DNA of 5,083 nucleotides, taken from an uncultured Flavobacteriales bacterium. GTDB lineage: Bacteria; Bacteroidota; Bacteroidia; Flavobacteriales_D; SKUL01. Position numbers and translations under genes: made by a program. How positions within the stretch are numbered: position 1 is the first letter of the stretch; each line of letters begins with the position of its first letter. The notes under the pieces are model-generated. The model did not search any database, was not told where the DNA came from, and saw only the letters and a list, made by a program, of their open reading frames with translations. Shown in pieces: positions 1 through 5,083 of this stretch. The DNA lies in the NCBI GenBank assembly GCA_937911795.1, contig CALDPJ010000270.1:1-5083 (forward strand), given 5' to 3'.

Positions 1-710
1 CCGCGAAACGCGCTTCGGCGAGTAGAATAGTTGCTGTTATTCCATATTTTGGTTTTGCCCGGCAGGACAGAAAAGATAAACCTCGTGTTGCAATTGGTTC
101 CAAATTGATTGCCAACTTGCTCACCGCTGCAGGAGTTACCCGCATTATCACAATGGATCTCCATGCTGATCAGATTCAGGGCTTCTTTGAAGTTCCCGTC
201 GATCATTTATTTGCGTCGTCCATTTTTGTAAAGTATCTGCAATCCATTGATCGTGAAAATCTGATCATGGTCGCTCCGGATACCGGAGGAACAAAGCGGG
301 CAAATGCCTACGCCAGGTATTTCAATCTTGATCTGGCCATCTGCTATAAGCAACGAAAAGTTGCCAACCAGATTGAAAGCATGACCGTAATCGGCGATGT
401 GGAGGGCAAACATGTTATGCTGCTCGACGATATCATTGACACTGCCGGAACGCTTACCAAAGCAGCAGATATGATGCTTGAAAAAGGAGCCTTGAGTGTT
501 CGGGCAATGTGCACCCATGCGGTACTTTCGGGACCGGCGTTCGAGCGTCTTTCCGAATCGGGTATTACCGAACTGATCGTAACCGATACCATTCCATTGG
601 CACAACCGCACCCGAAAATTAAGGTGTTGTCTGTTGCCGAGCTCTTTGCCGATGTTGTACACAGAGTAGAGAGTTATGAGTCCATCAGTTCACATTTTGT
701 AATTTCTTAA
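1..710 (+). CDS. prs: Ribose-phosphate pyrophosphokinase (PRPP synthetase), 5' end cut by the window edge
   Basis: Cytosolic enzyme that transfers pyrophosphate from ATP to ribose 5-phosphate, giving PRPP for purine, pyrimidine, NAD, histidine and tryptophan synthesis. The open frame runs from base 3 to TAA at 708-710 with no start inside. It encodes 235 residues, while the family usually has about 310, so roughly 75-80 N-terminal residues lie outside. A TTG at 105 is an internal leucine codon: conserved sequence continues upstream, including the ATP-binding YFGFARQDRK motif (45-74). Other landmarks are MDLHADQIQGFF with the active-site His at 162-164, the flexible catalytic loop near KQRKVANQIESM (from about 348), and the PRPP-binding loop DDIIDTAGT at 426-452. 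All expected motifs in the visible part are intact. The L25 gene follows after 11 bases, suggesting one transcript. Family assignment is secure; Flavobacteriia-like wording of the motifs is from recall. Confidence 0.97.
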   Translation, partial: AKRASASRIVAVIPYFGFARQDRKDKPRVAIGSKLIANLLTAAGVTRIITMDLHADQIQGFFEVPVDHLFASSIFVKYLQSIDRENLIMVAPDTGGTKRANAYARYFNLDLAICYKQRKVANQIESMTVIGDVEGKHVMLLDDIIDTAGTLTKAADMMLEKGALSVRAMCTHAVLSGPAFERLSESGITELIVTDTIPLAQPHPKIKVLSVAELFADVVHRVESYESISSHFVIS

Positions 711-721
711 ACCATATAATA

Positions 722-1360
722 ATGAAGCATGTATCATTGAGCGGTTCTCCGCGAGAGAACGTAGGGAGTAAAGATGCAAAAGCTCTTCGCAGACAGGATA
801 GAATACCTTGTGTACTCTATGGAGGTGATAAACAAACACATTTCCACGTGTCATACAACGAATTGAGCAAACTGGTCATTACCCCAAAAGTACACCAGGT
901 TGACTTGTCTTTGGGCGACGAAAAATTTAATGCGGTTATCAAGGAAGTTCAGTTTCACCCGATTACTGACCGCATCACGCATGTCGATTTTCTAGAGCTG
1001 GCCGACGATAAAATGGTTAAAATCGAACTTCCGCTACGCGTTACCGGTAGTGCTATTGGTGTGCGAAACGGCGGACGATTGTTCGTGCAGTTCCGTAAAC
1101 TGACAGTAAAAGGTTTTCCACCACAGTTTCCAGATGAAATTTTGTTGGATATCACCAAAATGCGTATTGGTCAAAAGATGCGTGTAAAAGATCTTGACAC
1201 CGGTGGATTAACCATCGTACAGGATCCGGAAGCGGTGGTTGTATCTATTAAAACTGCCCGTGGGGTGATTGAGACTGAGGATGAAGAAGAAGAAGGAGCC
1301 GAAGCTGCCGAAGGCGCTGAAGCTACTGCTGAATCAACCGAAGCAGCCGCCGCAGAATAA
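722..1360 (+). CDS. rplY: 50S ribosomal protein L25, long Ctc/TL5 form
   Basis: Binds 5S rRNA in the central protuberance of the large ribosomal subunit; the long form is also called Ctc after the Bacillus general stress protein. The 212 residues fit the long two-domain form rather than the about 95-residue E. coli form. The N-terminal 5S-binding domain (about 1-95) contains ALRRQDRIPCVLYGG, and HPITDRITHVDFLEL is the typical junction. The C-terminal beta-rich TL5 domain (about 96-182) includes the PLRVTGSAIGVRNGG stretch. The last 30 or so residues are a low-complexity Glu/Ala tail, common in this family and probably disordered. ATG at 722 starts directly at the conserved N-terminus; upstream sequence is A/T-rich with no Shine-Dalgarno. 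It sits 11 bases after prs and 17 before pth, in the usual prs-ctc-pth order. Confidence 0.96.
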   Translation: MKHVSLSGSPRENVGSKDAKALRRQDRIPCVLYGGDKQTHFHVSYNELSKLVITPKVHQVDLSLGDEKFNAVIKEVQFHPITDRITHVDFLELADDKMVKIELPLRVTGSAIGVRNGGRLFVQFRKLTVKGFPPQFPDEILLDITKMRIGQKMRVKDLDTGGLTIVQDPEAVVVSIKTARGVIETEDEEEEGAEAAEGAEATAESTEAAAAE

Positions 1361-1377
1361 ATACCGTTCTCCAACCC

Positions 1378-1941
1378 ATGAAGTATCTCATAGTTGGATT
1401 AGGGAACATTGGGCCGGAGTATGAAAATACCCGGCATAATATAGGATTTAAAGTGCTGGACGCCCTTGCCGGGGAGTTCAGCACTTTTTTTTCGTCCGCA
1501 CGCTACGGCGATATAGCAACGATCAGACACAAAGGAAGAACGCTTGTTTTGTTGAAACCAAGCACCTACATGAACCTCAGTGGAAAGGCAGTGAATTACT
1601 GGCTTTCAAAAGAGAAGTTAAATGAAGATCAGATGCTGGTTGTGACGGATGATCTGGCACTGCCATTCGGGAAAATTCGTCTGCGTGCCAAAGGCAGCGA
1701 TGGCGGACACAATGGATTGAAGAACATCAATGAACTGATGGGTACCAACATCTATCCCCGGTTGAGATTTGGAATCGGTGATGAATTTGGCCGGGGTCAG
1801 CAGGTGAGTTATGTGTTGAGCGAATGGACAGAAGATCAACAAAACACGCTCCCCGAAAGAATAAAAATTGCAACGGAAGCGATACTTGCTTTTACAACTA
1901 TAGGAATAGCCCGTACCATGACGGATTTTAACGGGCGTTGA
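1378..1941 (+). CDS. pth: Peptidyl-tRNA hydrolase
   Basis: Cytosolic esterase that releases tRNA from peptidyl-tRNAs dropped by stalled ribosomes; usually essential. Its 187 residues match the bacterial Pth family (about 185-195). It begins MKYLIVGLGNIGPEY with substrate-binding Asn10, followed by the NTRHNIGF signature with catalytic His20. LLKPSTYMNLSG contains Asn66 (equivalent to E. coli Asn68), VVTDDLALPFG contains Asp91 (equivalent to Asp93), and GSDGGHNGLKN contains Asn112 (equivalent to Asn114), so the catalytic and substrate-binding set looks complete. The ATG at 1378 fits the family N-terminus exactly and has no Shine-Dalgarno. It lies 17 bases after the L25 stop and is probably co-transcribed with prs and rplY. 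A terminator-like hairpin covers codons 25-39 and may reduce full-length transcript; this is listed separately. Confidence 0.97.
   Translation: MKYLIVGLGNIGPEYENTRHNIGFKVLDALAGEFSTFFSSARYGDIATIRHKGRTLVLLKPSTYMNLSGKAVNYWLSKEKLNEDQMLVVTDDLALPFGKIRLRAKGSDGGHNGLKNINELMGTNIYPRLRFGIGDEFGRGQQVSYVLSEWTEDQQNTLPERIKIATEAILAFTTIGIARTMTDFNGR
1450..1492 (+). terminator. Possible intragenic intrinsic terminator or attenuator within pth
   Basis: A perfect 9-base inverted repeat pairs AAAGTGCTG (1450-1458) with CAGCACTTT (1479-1487). The stem can extend inward through G-U, A-U and C-G pairs, one G/A mismatch and three C-G pairs (1463-1465 with 1472-1474), leaving a six-base loop (1466-1471). A run of eight T, 1485-1492, overlaps the stem end and leaves five T beyond it. 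This has the form of a rho-independent terminator on the plus strand. It lies wholly in coding sequence, 72 bases after the pth start. Translating ribosomes would disrupt it, so activity could depend on translation. The structure is seen directly; any termination is inference, and chance formation in a coding stretch cannot be excluded. Confidence 0.4.
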
Positions 1942-1996
1942 CTGAAATATCCGTAACTTCATGGTTCAAGGAATGCCACTATAAAACCCATAAACA

Positions 1997-3817
1997 ATGA
2001 AAAAACATTTACTCCGAATTAGTGCACTCATAGCCGTTTTCTCATGCCTTCATGTAGCAAATGCGCAGAGTGACCTTATTTTAACCGCTGTGTTTGATGG
2101 AAATCTTCCTGGCCAGCTACCCAAAGGAATTGAATTATATGCGGTGGAAGACATTCCTGATATGAGTATTTACGGAATAGGCTCGGCCAACAACGGAGGA
2201 GGCACCGATGGAATTGAATTCACTTTTCCTGCGGATAGTTATCCCGCCGGAAGTTACATCTATGTCGCCTCGGAAGCCCCTCAGTTTACTGCCTTTTTCG
2301 GCTTCGCGCCGGATTACACGACCAATGCGGTCAACATCAATGGAGATGATGCAATTGAGCTCTTTATGGGCGAATTTGAGCAGGATGTGTACGGCGAAAT
2401 TGAATTCGAAAGCATCGATGAATCGTGGGAGTATCTGAACGGATGGGCATATCGTGTTGATGGAACCGGCCCGGATGGTACCGATTTTATAATTGAAAAC
2501 TGGATCATCTCCGGCATCAATGCGCTGGCAGGCGTCCCCACCAATGCCGAAGCTGATTTACCCATTCCAGTTGGAACATACAGCCCGGAAGAAGTAGATG
2601 TACCTGTTCTTGCTTTCGAAACTACTGCCATAGTGGTAGAAGAGAATGGAGGAACTCTGGAAGTTTCTGTCACTATTACTAATCCAAATGAGAATGCTAC
2701 TTCAGTCGAAGTTGTATTGTCAGGAGGTACGGCCGTGAATGGTGTTGATTTTGAATTCACCTCACCGGAACTGGTGGTATTTCCCGCGGGCTCATTCGAA
2801 AGCCAGACAATCTCCATTGAAATTTTTGATAATGACACCGAAGATGGTGATCGCACTATAGAATTGTCGTTGCAGAACCCGGATAATGAAGCCATCATCG
2901 GATTCGGTGAAGTGGTAATTACTATTACGGATGATGATGCGGGACTTCCTTTTTATGAAATTATTACGCTCCGGGTGAATGATGAGGACGGAGTTCCGCA
3001 ACTATTGGAGGAGTATGGCGAAATTCGCGGTGTGGTGCACGGAGTAAATCTGCGGCCTGATGGACTGGAATTTACATTGATCGATCCGACTGCTGGGATT
3101 GCTATTTTCCGTCCTTCCGGCAATCTGGGCTACAATGTGGAAGAAGGCGATAGTTTACGGGTACTCGGTACCGTCAGCTTTTTTAATGGCCTGACCCAGT
3201 TCGAAGCCGATTCTATTGAAGTGATTGCAACGGGATTGACACCCTATTCTCCTGAGACGGTGACAGAACTTAATGAAGATACCGAATCTCAGGTGGTAAG
3301 GCTGGAGTGTGTTGCGTTGGTTGATGAAACTCAATGGACCGGTGAAGGAAACGGATTCAATGTTGAGGTAGCCAATCCTTCCGGTACTTTTACCCTTCGC
3401 ATTGATAACGATGTGGATTTATACAATGAAACAGCTCCCGAAGGATTGTTCCACATTTCAGGAATCGGAAGTCAGTTTGATAATGAATCGCCTTACGACG
3501 ATGGATATCAGTTGGTGCCCCGTTATCTCGCCGATATTACTTCGGCCGGAGAAGAGTGTATTACATCGGTTGCGGGAAAAGGAGAATCGACTCTGCTCGT
3601 CTATCCCAACCCGGTGATTGATCGGTTGACGCTTGCCACAAATGAAAAAATTTACGAGATTCGCATTACTGACTTCACCGGAAAAACGATTCGACGGTTT
3701 TCTGAAAACAATTCAGGAACAGTGAATTTAAACCTCGGCGATCTTTCTTCAGGAACTTACCTGGTAGAGATTATCACCGAATCCGGTCGTATGGTCAGAG
3801 AAATTGTTAAACCTTAA
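1997..3817 (+). CDS. Secreted multidomain protein with lamin-tail-like, Calx-beta and T9SS type A sorting domains
   Basis: 606-residue protein, probably exported and then secreted or surface-anchored by the type IX system. Residues 1-23 form a signal peptide (KKHLLR, a hydrophobic core, likely ANA|Q cleavage). Residues about 24-195 resemble a lamin-tail-like domain found at the front of Bacteroidota extracellular proteins, with SIYGIGSANNGGG and NINGDDAIELF as landmarks. Residues about 203-312 form a Calx-beta domain, with a calcium-type acidic DNDTEDGD (278-285) and closing ITDDD. Residues about 319-412 and 417-515 look like two OB-fold-like beta domains, an inference from pattern only. Residues 533-606 are the Por/T9SS sorting domain (VYPNP, GKTIRRF, LSSGTYLVEI, ending REIVKP). 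No nuclease, protease or glycosidase motif was found. Likely roles are adhesion, matrix binding or nucleic-acid binding; substrate unknown. ATG at 1997 leads straight into the signal peptide; no Shine-Dalgarno. It lies 55 bases after pth. Confidence 0.9.
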   Translation: MKKHLLRISALIAVFSCLHVANAQSDLILTAVFDGNLPGQLPKGIELYAVEDIPDMSIYGIGSANNGGGTDGIEFTFPADSYPAGSYIYVASEAPQFTAFFGFAPDYTTNAVNINGDDAIELFMGEFEQDVYGEIEFESIDESWEYLNGWAYRVDGTGPDGTDFIIENWIISGINALAGVPTNAEADLPIPVGTYSPEEVDVPVLAFETTAIVVEENGGTLEVSVTITNPNENATSVEVVLSGGTAVNGVDFEFTSPELVVFPAGSFESQTISIEIFDNDTEDGDRTIELSLQNPDNEAIIGFGEVVITITDDDAGLPFYEIITLRVNDEDGVPQLLEEYGEIRGVVHGVNLRPDGLEFTLIDPTAGIAIFRPSGNLGYNVEEGDSLRVLGTVSFFNGLTQFEADSIEVIATGLTPYSPETVTELNEDTESQVVRLECVALVDETQWTGEGNGFNVEVANPSGTFTLRIDNDVDLYNETAPEGLFHISGIGSQFDNESPYDDGYQLVPRYLADITSAGEECITSVAGKGESTLLVYPNPVIDRLTLATNEKIYEIRITDFTGKTIRRFSENNSGTVNLNLGDLSSGTYLVEIITESGRMVREIVKP

Positions 3818-3838
3818 ACAGCTCACAGCTTGCACAGA

Positions 3839-3864
3839 AAAAACGCTCCGAATGGAGCGTTTTT
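3839..3864. terminator. Bidirectional intrinsic terminator between convergent genes
   Basis: An 11-base-pair perfect stem pairs AAAAACGCTCC (3839-3849) with GGAGCGTTTTT (3854-3864) around the four-base loop GAAT. The six inner pairs are GC-rich and the outer five are A-T, giving a U-tract when read from either strand. It starts 22 bases after the stop of the secreted-protein gene and lies 26 bases beyond the stop of the minus-strand kinase gene, so it can end both convergent transcripts. Confidence 0.9.
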
Positions 3865-3889
3865 CATTTCTGGTAATTTCTTCTTTTGC

Positions 3890-4819
3890 TTACTGGCCGA
3901 CCAGTTCAATATCGAAATCCACGAGATCTACGAACTCCTGAACCCTGTTGTCGATTTCCGGACGTGTCAGCTCCAGTAGTCGTTCAGGTCCGAATTTTTC
4001 GCAAGCAAAAGATGCCAGTGCCGAACCTACTACAATGGCCCGTTTCATATTGTCGAACGACAAATTCTGCGCTCCGGCAAGGTAACCTATAAAACCTCCG
4101 GCAAACGTGTCGCCGGCTCCGGTTGGATCCACGACCTCTTCGAGTGGCAGGGCAGGAGCAAAGAATGCGCGGTCTTCGTGAAAAAGTAATGCGCCGTGCT
4201 CACCTTTTTTTATGATGAGGTATTTGGGCCCCATGGTCATTATTTTTCTCGCGGCTTTCACGAGCGAATATTCCTGAGAAAGCTGGCGCGCTTCTTCATC
4301 ATTTATGGTGAGGACATCCACTTTTAGCAACACCTCCTTCAGGCTATCCAGGGCAATATCCATCCAGAAATTCATGGTGTCGAGCACCACCAACCGTGGG
4401 CGGTTCCGCAATTGGCTCAGCACGCTCAGTTGAACTTTAGGGTCGAGATTTCCGAGCATCAGAAATTCGCAGTTCTGGTAGGATTCCGGAACAACCGGTT
4501 CAAAATCGGCGAGCACATTCAGTTGTGTTTCGAGCGTGTCGCGGGCGTTCATATCGTAATGGTATTTACCTGCCCAGAAGAATGATTTGCTGTTCGCCTT
4601 GATCTGAAGTCCTTCGAGATCGATGCCCCGGCTTTCCATTTCATCCAGCGTGGTTTTCGGAAAATCATCTCCGATCACCGAGATCAGTTTGGAGGAGTTT
4701 ACATAAAAAGAGGCCGCCAGGCTGATATAGGTAGCGGCACCGCCGATTACCCGTTCTTTCTTACCAAAAGGCGTTTCAATACTATCGAAGGCAACTGTGC
4801 CGACACTTATCAGGCTCAT
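3890..4819 (-). CDS. PfkB/ribokinase-family carbohydrate or nucleoside kinase, substrate unknown
   Basis: Cytosolic ATP-dependent kinase that phosphorylates a hydroxymethyl group on a sugar or nucleoside; the actual substrate cannot be read from the sequence. The 309 residues match the family (about 300-330). The N-terminal family glycine motif is GGAAT (26-30). NDEEA (173-177) carries the N-x-x-E motif linked to magnesium and phosphate binding, KKGEHGA (204-210) contributes to the nucleotide site, and DPTGAGDTFAGGF (231-243) is PfkB signature 2 with catalytic base Asp237. The fold appears complete. From recall, near-identical motif wording (GTVAFDSIETPFG, VVLDTMNFWMD, FFAPALPLEEV) recurs in a kinase conserved across Flavobacteriia, so this looks like a lineage core gene. 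ATG at 4819 precedes the first beta strand directly; no Shine-Dalgarno. It is a lone gene converging on the secreted-protein gene and diverging from tRNA-Asn. Confidence 0.93.
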   Translation of the reverse strand: MSLISVGTVAFDSIETPFGKKERVIGGAATYISLAASFYVNSSKLISVIGDDFPKTTLDEMESRGIDLEGLQIKANSKSFFWAGKYHYDMNARDTLETQLNVLADFEPVVPESYQNCEFLMLGNLDPKVQLSVLSQLRNRPRLVVLDTMNFWMDIALDSLKEVLLKVDVLTINDEEARQLSQEYSLVKAARKIMTMGPKYLIIKKGEHGALLFHEDRAFFAPALPLEEVVDPTGAGDTFAGGFIGYLAGAQNLSFDNMKRAIVVGSALASFACEKFGPERLLELTRPEIDNRVQEFVDLVDFDIELVGQ

Positions 4820-4836
4820 AGAATTTTATTTGGGCA

Positions 4837-4844
4837 CAAAGATA
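4837..4844 (-). promoter_or_regulatory. Possible Bacteroidota -7 promoter element for the PfkB-type kinase gene
   Basis: Read on the minus strand, this is TATCTTTG, a full match to the Bacteroidota TAnnTTTG -7 consensus. It is 17 bases upstream of the kinase ATG, implying a leader of only about a dozen bases, which fits the absent Shine-Dalgarno. The -33 side is weak: the nearest TTG (minus strand, 4869-4871) would give a 24-base spacer, longer than the usual 19-21. Promoter identity is therefore moderate. Confidence 0.45.
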
Positions 4845-4964
4845 TGGCTTCAATCAGAACAGAACCTGCAACGAAAATAAAATGTGTGGCTAAAGTCGGA
4901 GCTGGTGGGTTATTTGCATGTGATGAGCACGTTACAGTATTTGATTATAATTTATGTCGGGAGG

Positions 4965-4995
4965 TTGTGTAATTACGAACTTTCACTTAATTTTG
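4965..4995 (+). promoter_or_regulatory. Probable Bacteroidota-type promoter for tRNA-Asn
   Basis: TTG at 4965-4967 (-33 element) and TAATTTTG at 4988-4995 (full match to the TAnnTTTG -7 consensus) are separated by 20 bases, within the spacing known for the primary sigma factor of this phylum. Transcription would begin near 5000-5003, giving a short leader before the mature tRNA 5' end at 5024. The spacer holds an 8-base palindrome, GTAATTAC (4969-4976), of unknown meaning. Confidence 0.6.
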
Positions 4996-5023
4996 CGGTC
5001 GCTCAAATGAGCTACTTATAGAT

Positions 5024-5083
5024 TCCTCCTTAGCTCAGTTGGTTAGAGCATCTGACTGTTAATCAGAGGGTCCCTGGTTCGAG
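5024..5083 (+). tRNA. tRNA-Asn (anticodon GTT), 3' end cut by the window edge
   Basis: The cloverleaf can be laid out directly. The acceptor 5' strand is TCCTCCT (5024-5030), followed by T8 A9. The D stem is GCTC/GAGC (5033-5036 with 5046-5049) around AGTTGGTTA. The anticodon stem TCTGA/TCAGA (5051-5055 with 5063-5067) encloses the loop CTGTTAA, with anticodon GTT at 5058-5060, which reads the Asn codons AAC and AAU. A five-base variable loop (5068-5072) is followed by the T-stem strand CCTGG (5073-5077) and TTCGAG. The window ends inside the T loop, so the 3' T-stem strand, acceptor 3' strand and discriminator base are missing, and whether CCA is encoded cannot be told. Other tRNA genes may follow. 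Confidence 0.95.

Noticed and set aside
207..662. Open minus-strand frame opposite prs (151 codons)
   Set aside because: It lies wholly opposite a strongly conserved gene and its protein has no recognisable domain or family wording; it is a shadow of prs.
105..710. A 201-residue reading of prs starting at TTG 105
   Set aside because: The same frame stays open to the left edge and the upstream residues include the conserved ATP-binding YFGFARQDRK motif, so the TTG is an internal leucine.
1265..1357. Short repeats in the GAA/GCT-rich end of the L25 gene as a functional DNA repeat
   Set aside because: The repetition follows from Glu/Ala-rich coding of the usual acidic tail, has no regular unit length, and is common in long-form L25 proteins.
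1997..2068. Secreted protein as a lipoprotein anchored at Cys17
   Set aside because: The residues before Cys17 (V-F-S) are a poor lipobox, while ANA|Q at 21-24 is a good signal peptidase I site, and T9SS cargo normally uses the latter.
2314..2898. Open minus-strand frame of 194 codons opposite the secreted-protein gene
   Set aside because: Ser/Thr-rich low-complexity translation with no domain, lying opposite well-supported lamin-tail-like and Calx-beta coding sequence.
3886..4092. Small plus-strand frame starting near the kinase stop codon
   Set aside because: It lies opposite conserved kinase C-terminal sequence and has no recognisable family features.
4837..4871. Complete -33/-7 promoter for the kinase gene
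   Set aside because: Only the -7 box matches well; the TTG that could serve as -33 is 24 bases away, so only the -7 element was listed.
1..5083. CRISPR array, insertion sequence, prophage, toxin-antitoxin or defence system
   Set aside because: No tandem spaced repeats, transposase or phage motifs, or small paired genes were found; apart from the secreted protein the genes are core housekeeping types.

Overview
The window looks like ordinary chromosome from a member of the Bacteroidota, probably a Flavobacteriales-like lineage. Four things point there. One protein has a signal peptide and a C-terminal type IX secretion (T9SS) sorting domain, a system essentially confined to this phylum. None of the visible start codons has a Shine-Dalgarno sequence. 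Promoter boxes match the phylum's TAnnTTTG -7 consensus. The Prs and PfkB-type kinase sequences read like those of Flavobacteriia. No mobile element, CRISPR array, phage gene or sign of recent transfer was seen.

Left part (1-1941, + strand): a tightly packed housekeeping run of prs (PRPP synthetase, 5' end outside the window), rplY/ctc (ribosomal protein L25 with the long C-terminal domain) and pth (peptidyl-tRNA hydrolase), with gaps of 11 and 17 bases. The prs-ctc-pth order is widespread in bacteria and links nucleotide precursor supply with translation and recycling of peptidyl-tRNA. Inside the start of pth lies a strong hairpin followed by a run of T residues. It looks like an intrinsic terminator within coding sequence and is the least expected item in the window.

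Middle (1997-3864): a 606-residue secreted multidomain protein with a signal peptide, a lamin-tail-like N-terminal domain, a Calx-beta domain, a probable pair of OB-fold-like domains and a T9SS sorting domain. The layout recalls the accessory part of large extracellular nucleases, but no catalytic domain is visible. A hairpin with A and T tracts on its two sides (3839-3864) ends this gene and the convergent kinase gene.

Right part (3890-5083): a PfkB-family sugar or nucleoside kinase on the minus strand, then a 204-base divergent intergenic region carrying promoter-like sequences for both directions, then a tRNA-Asn(GTT) gene cut by the right edge.

No clearly new biological system is evident. 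The points most worth a second look are the terminator-like hairpin in pth, the nuclease-like secreted protein without a nuclease, and the kinase of unknown substrate.
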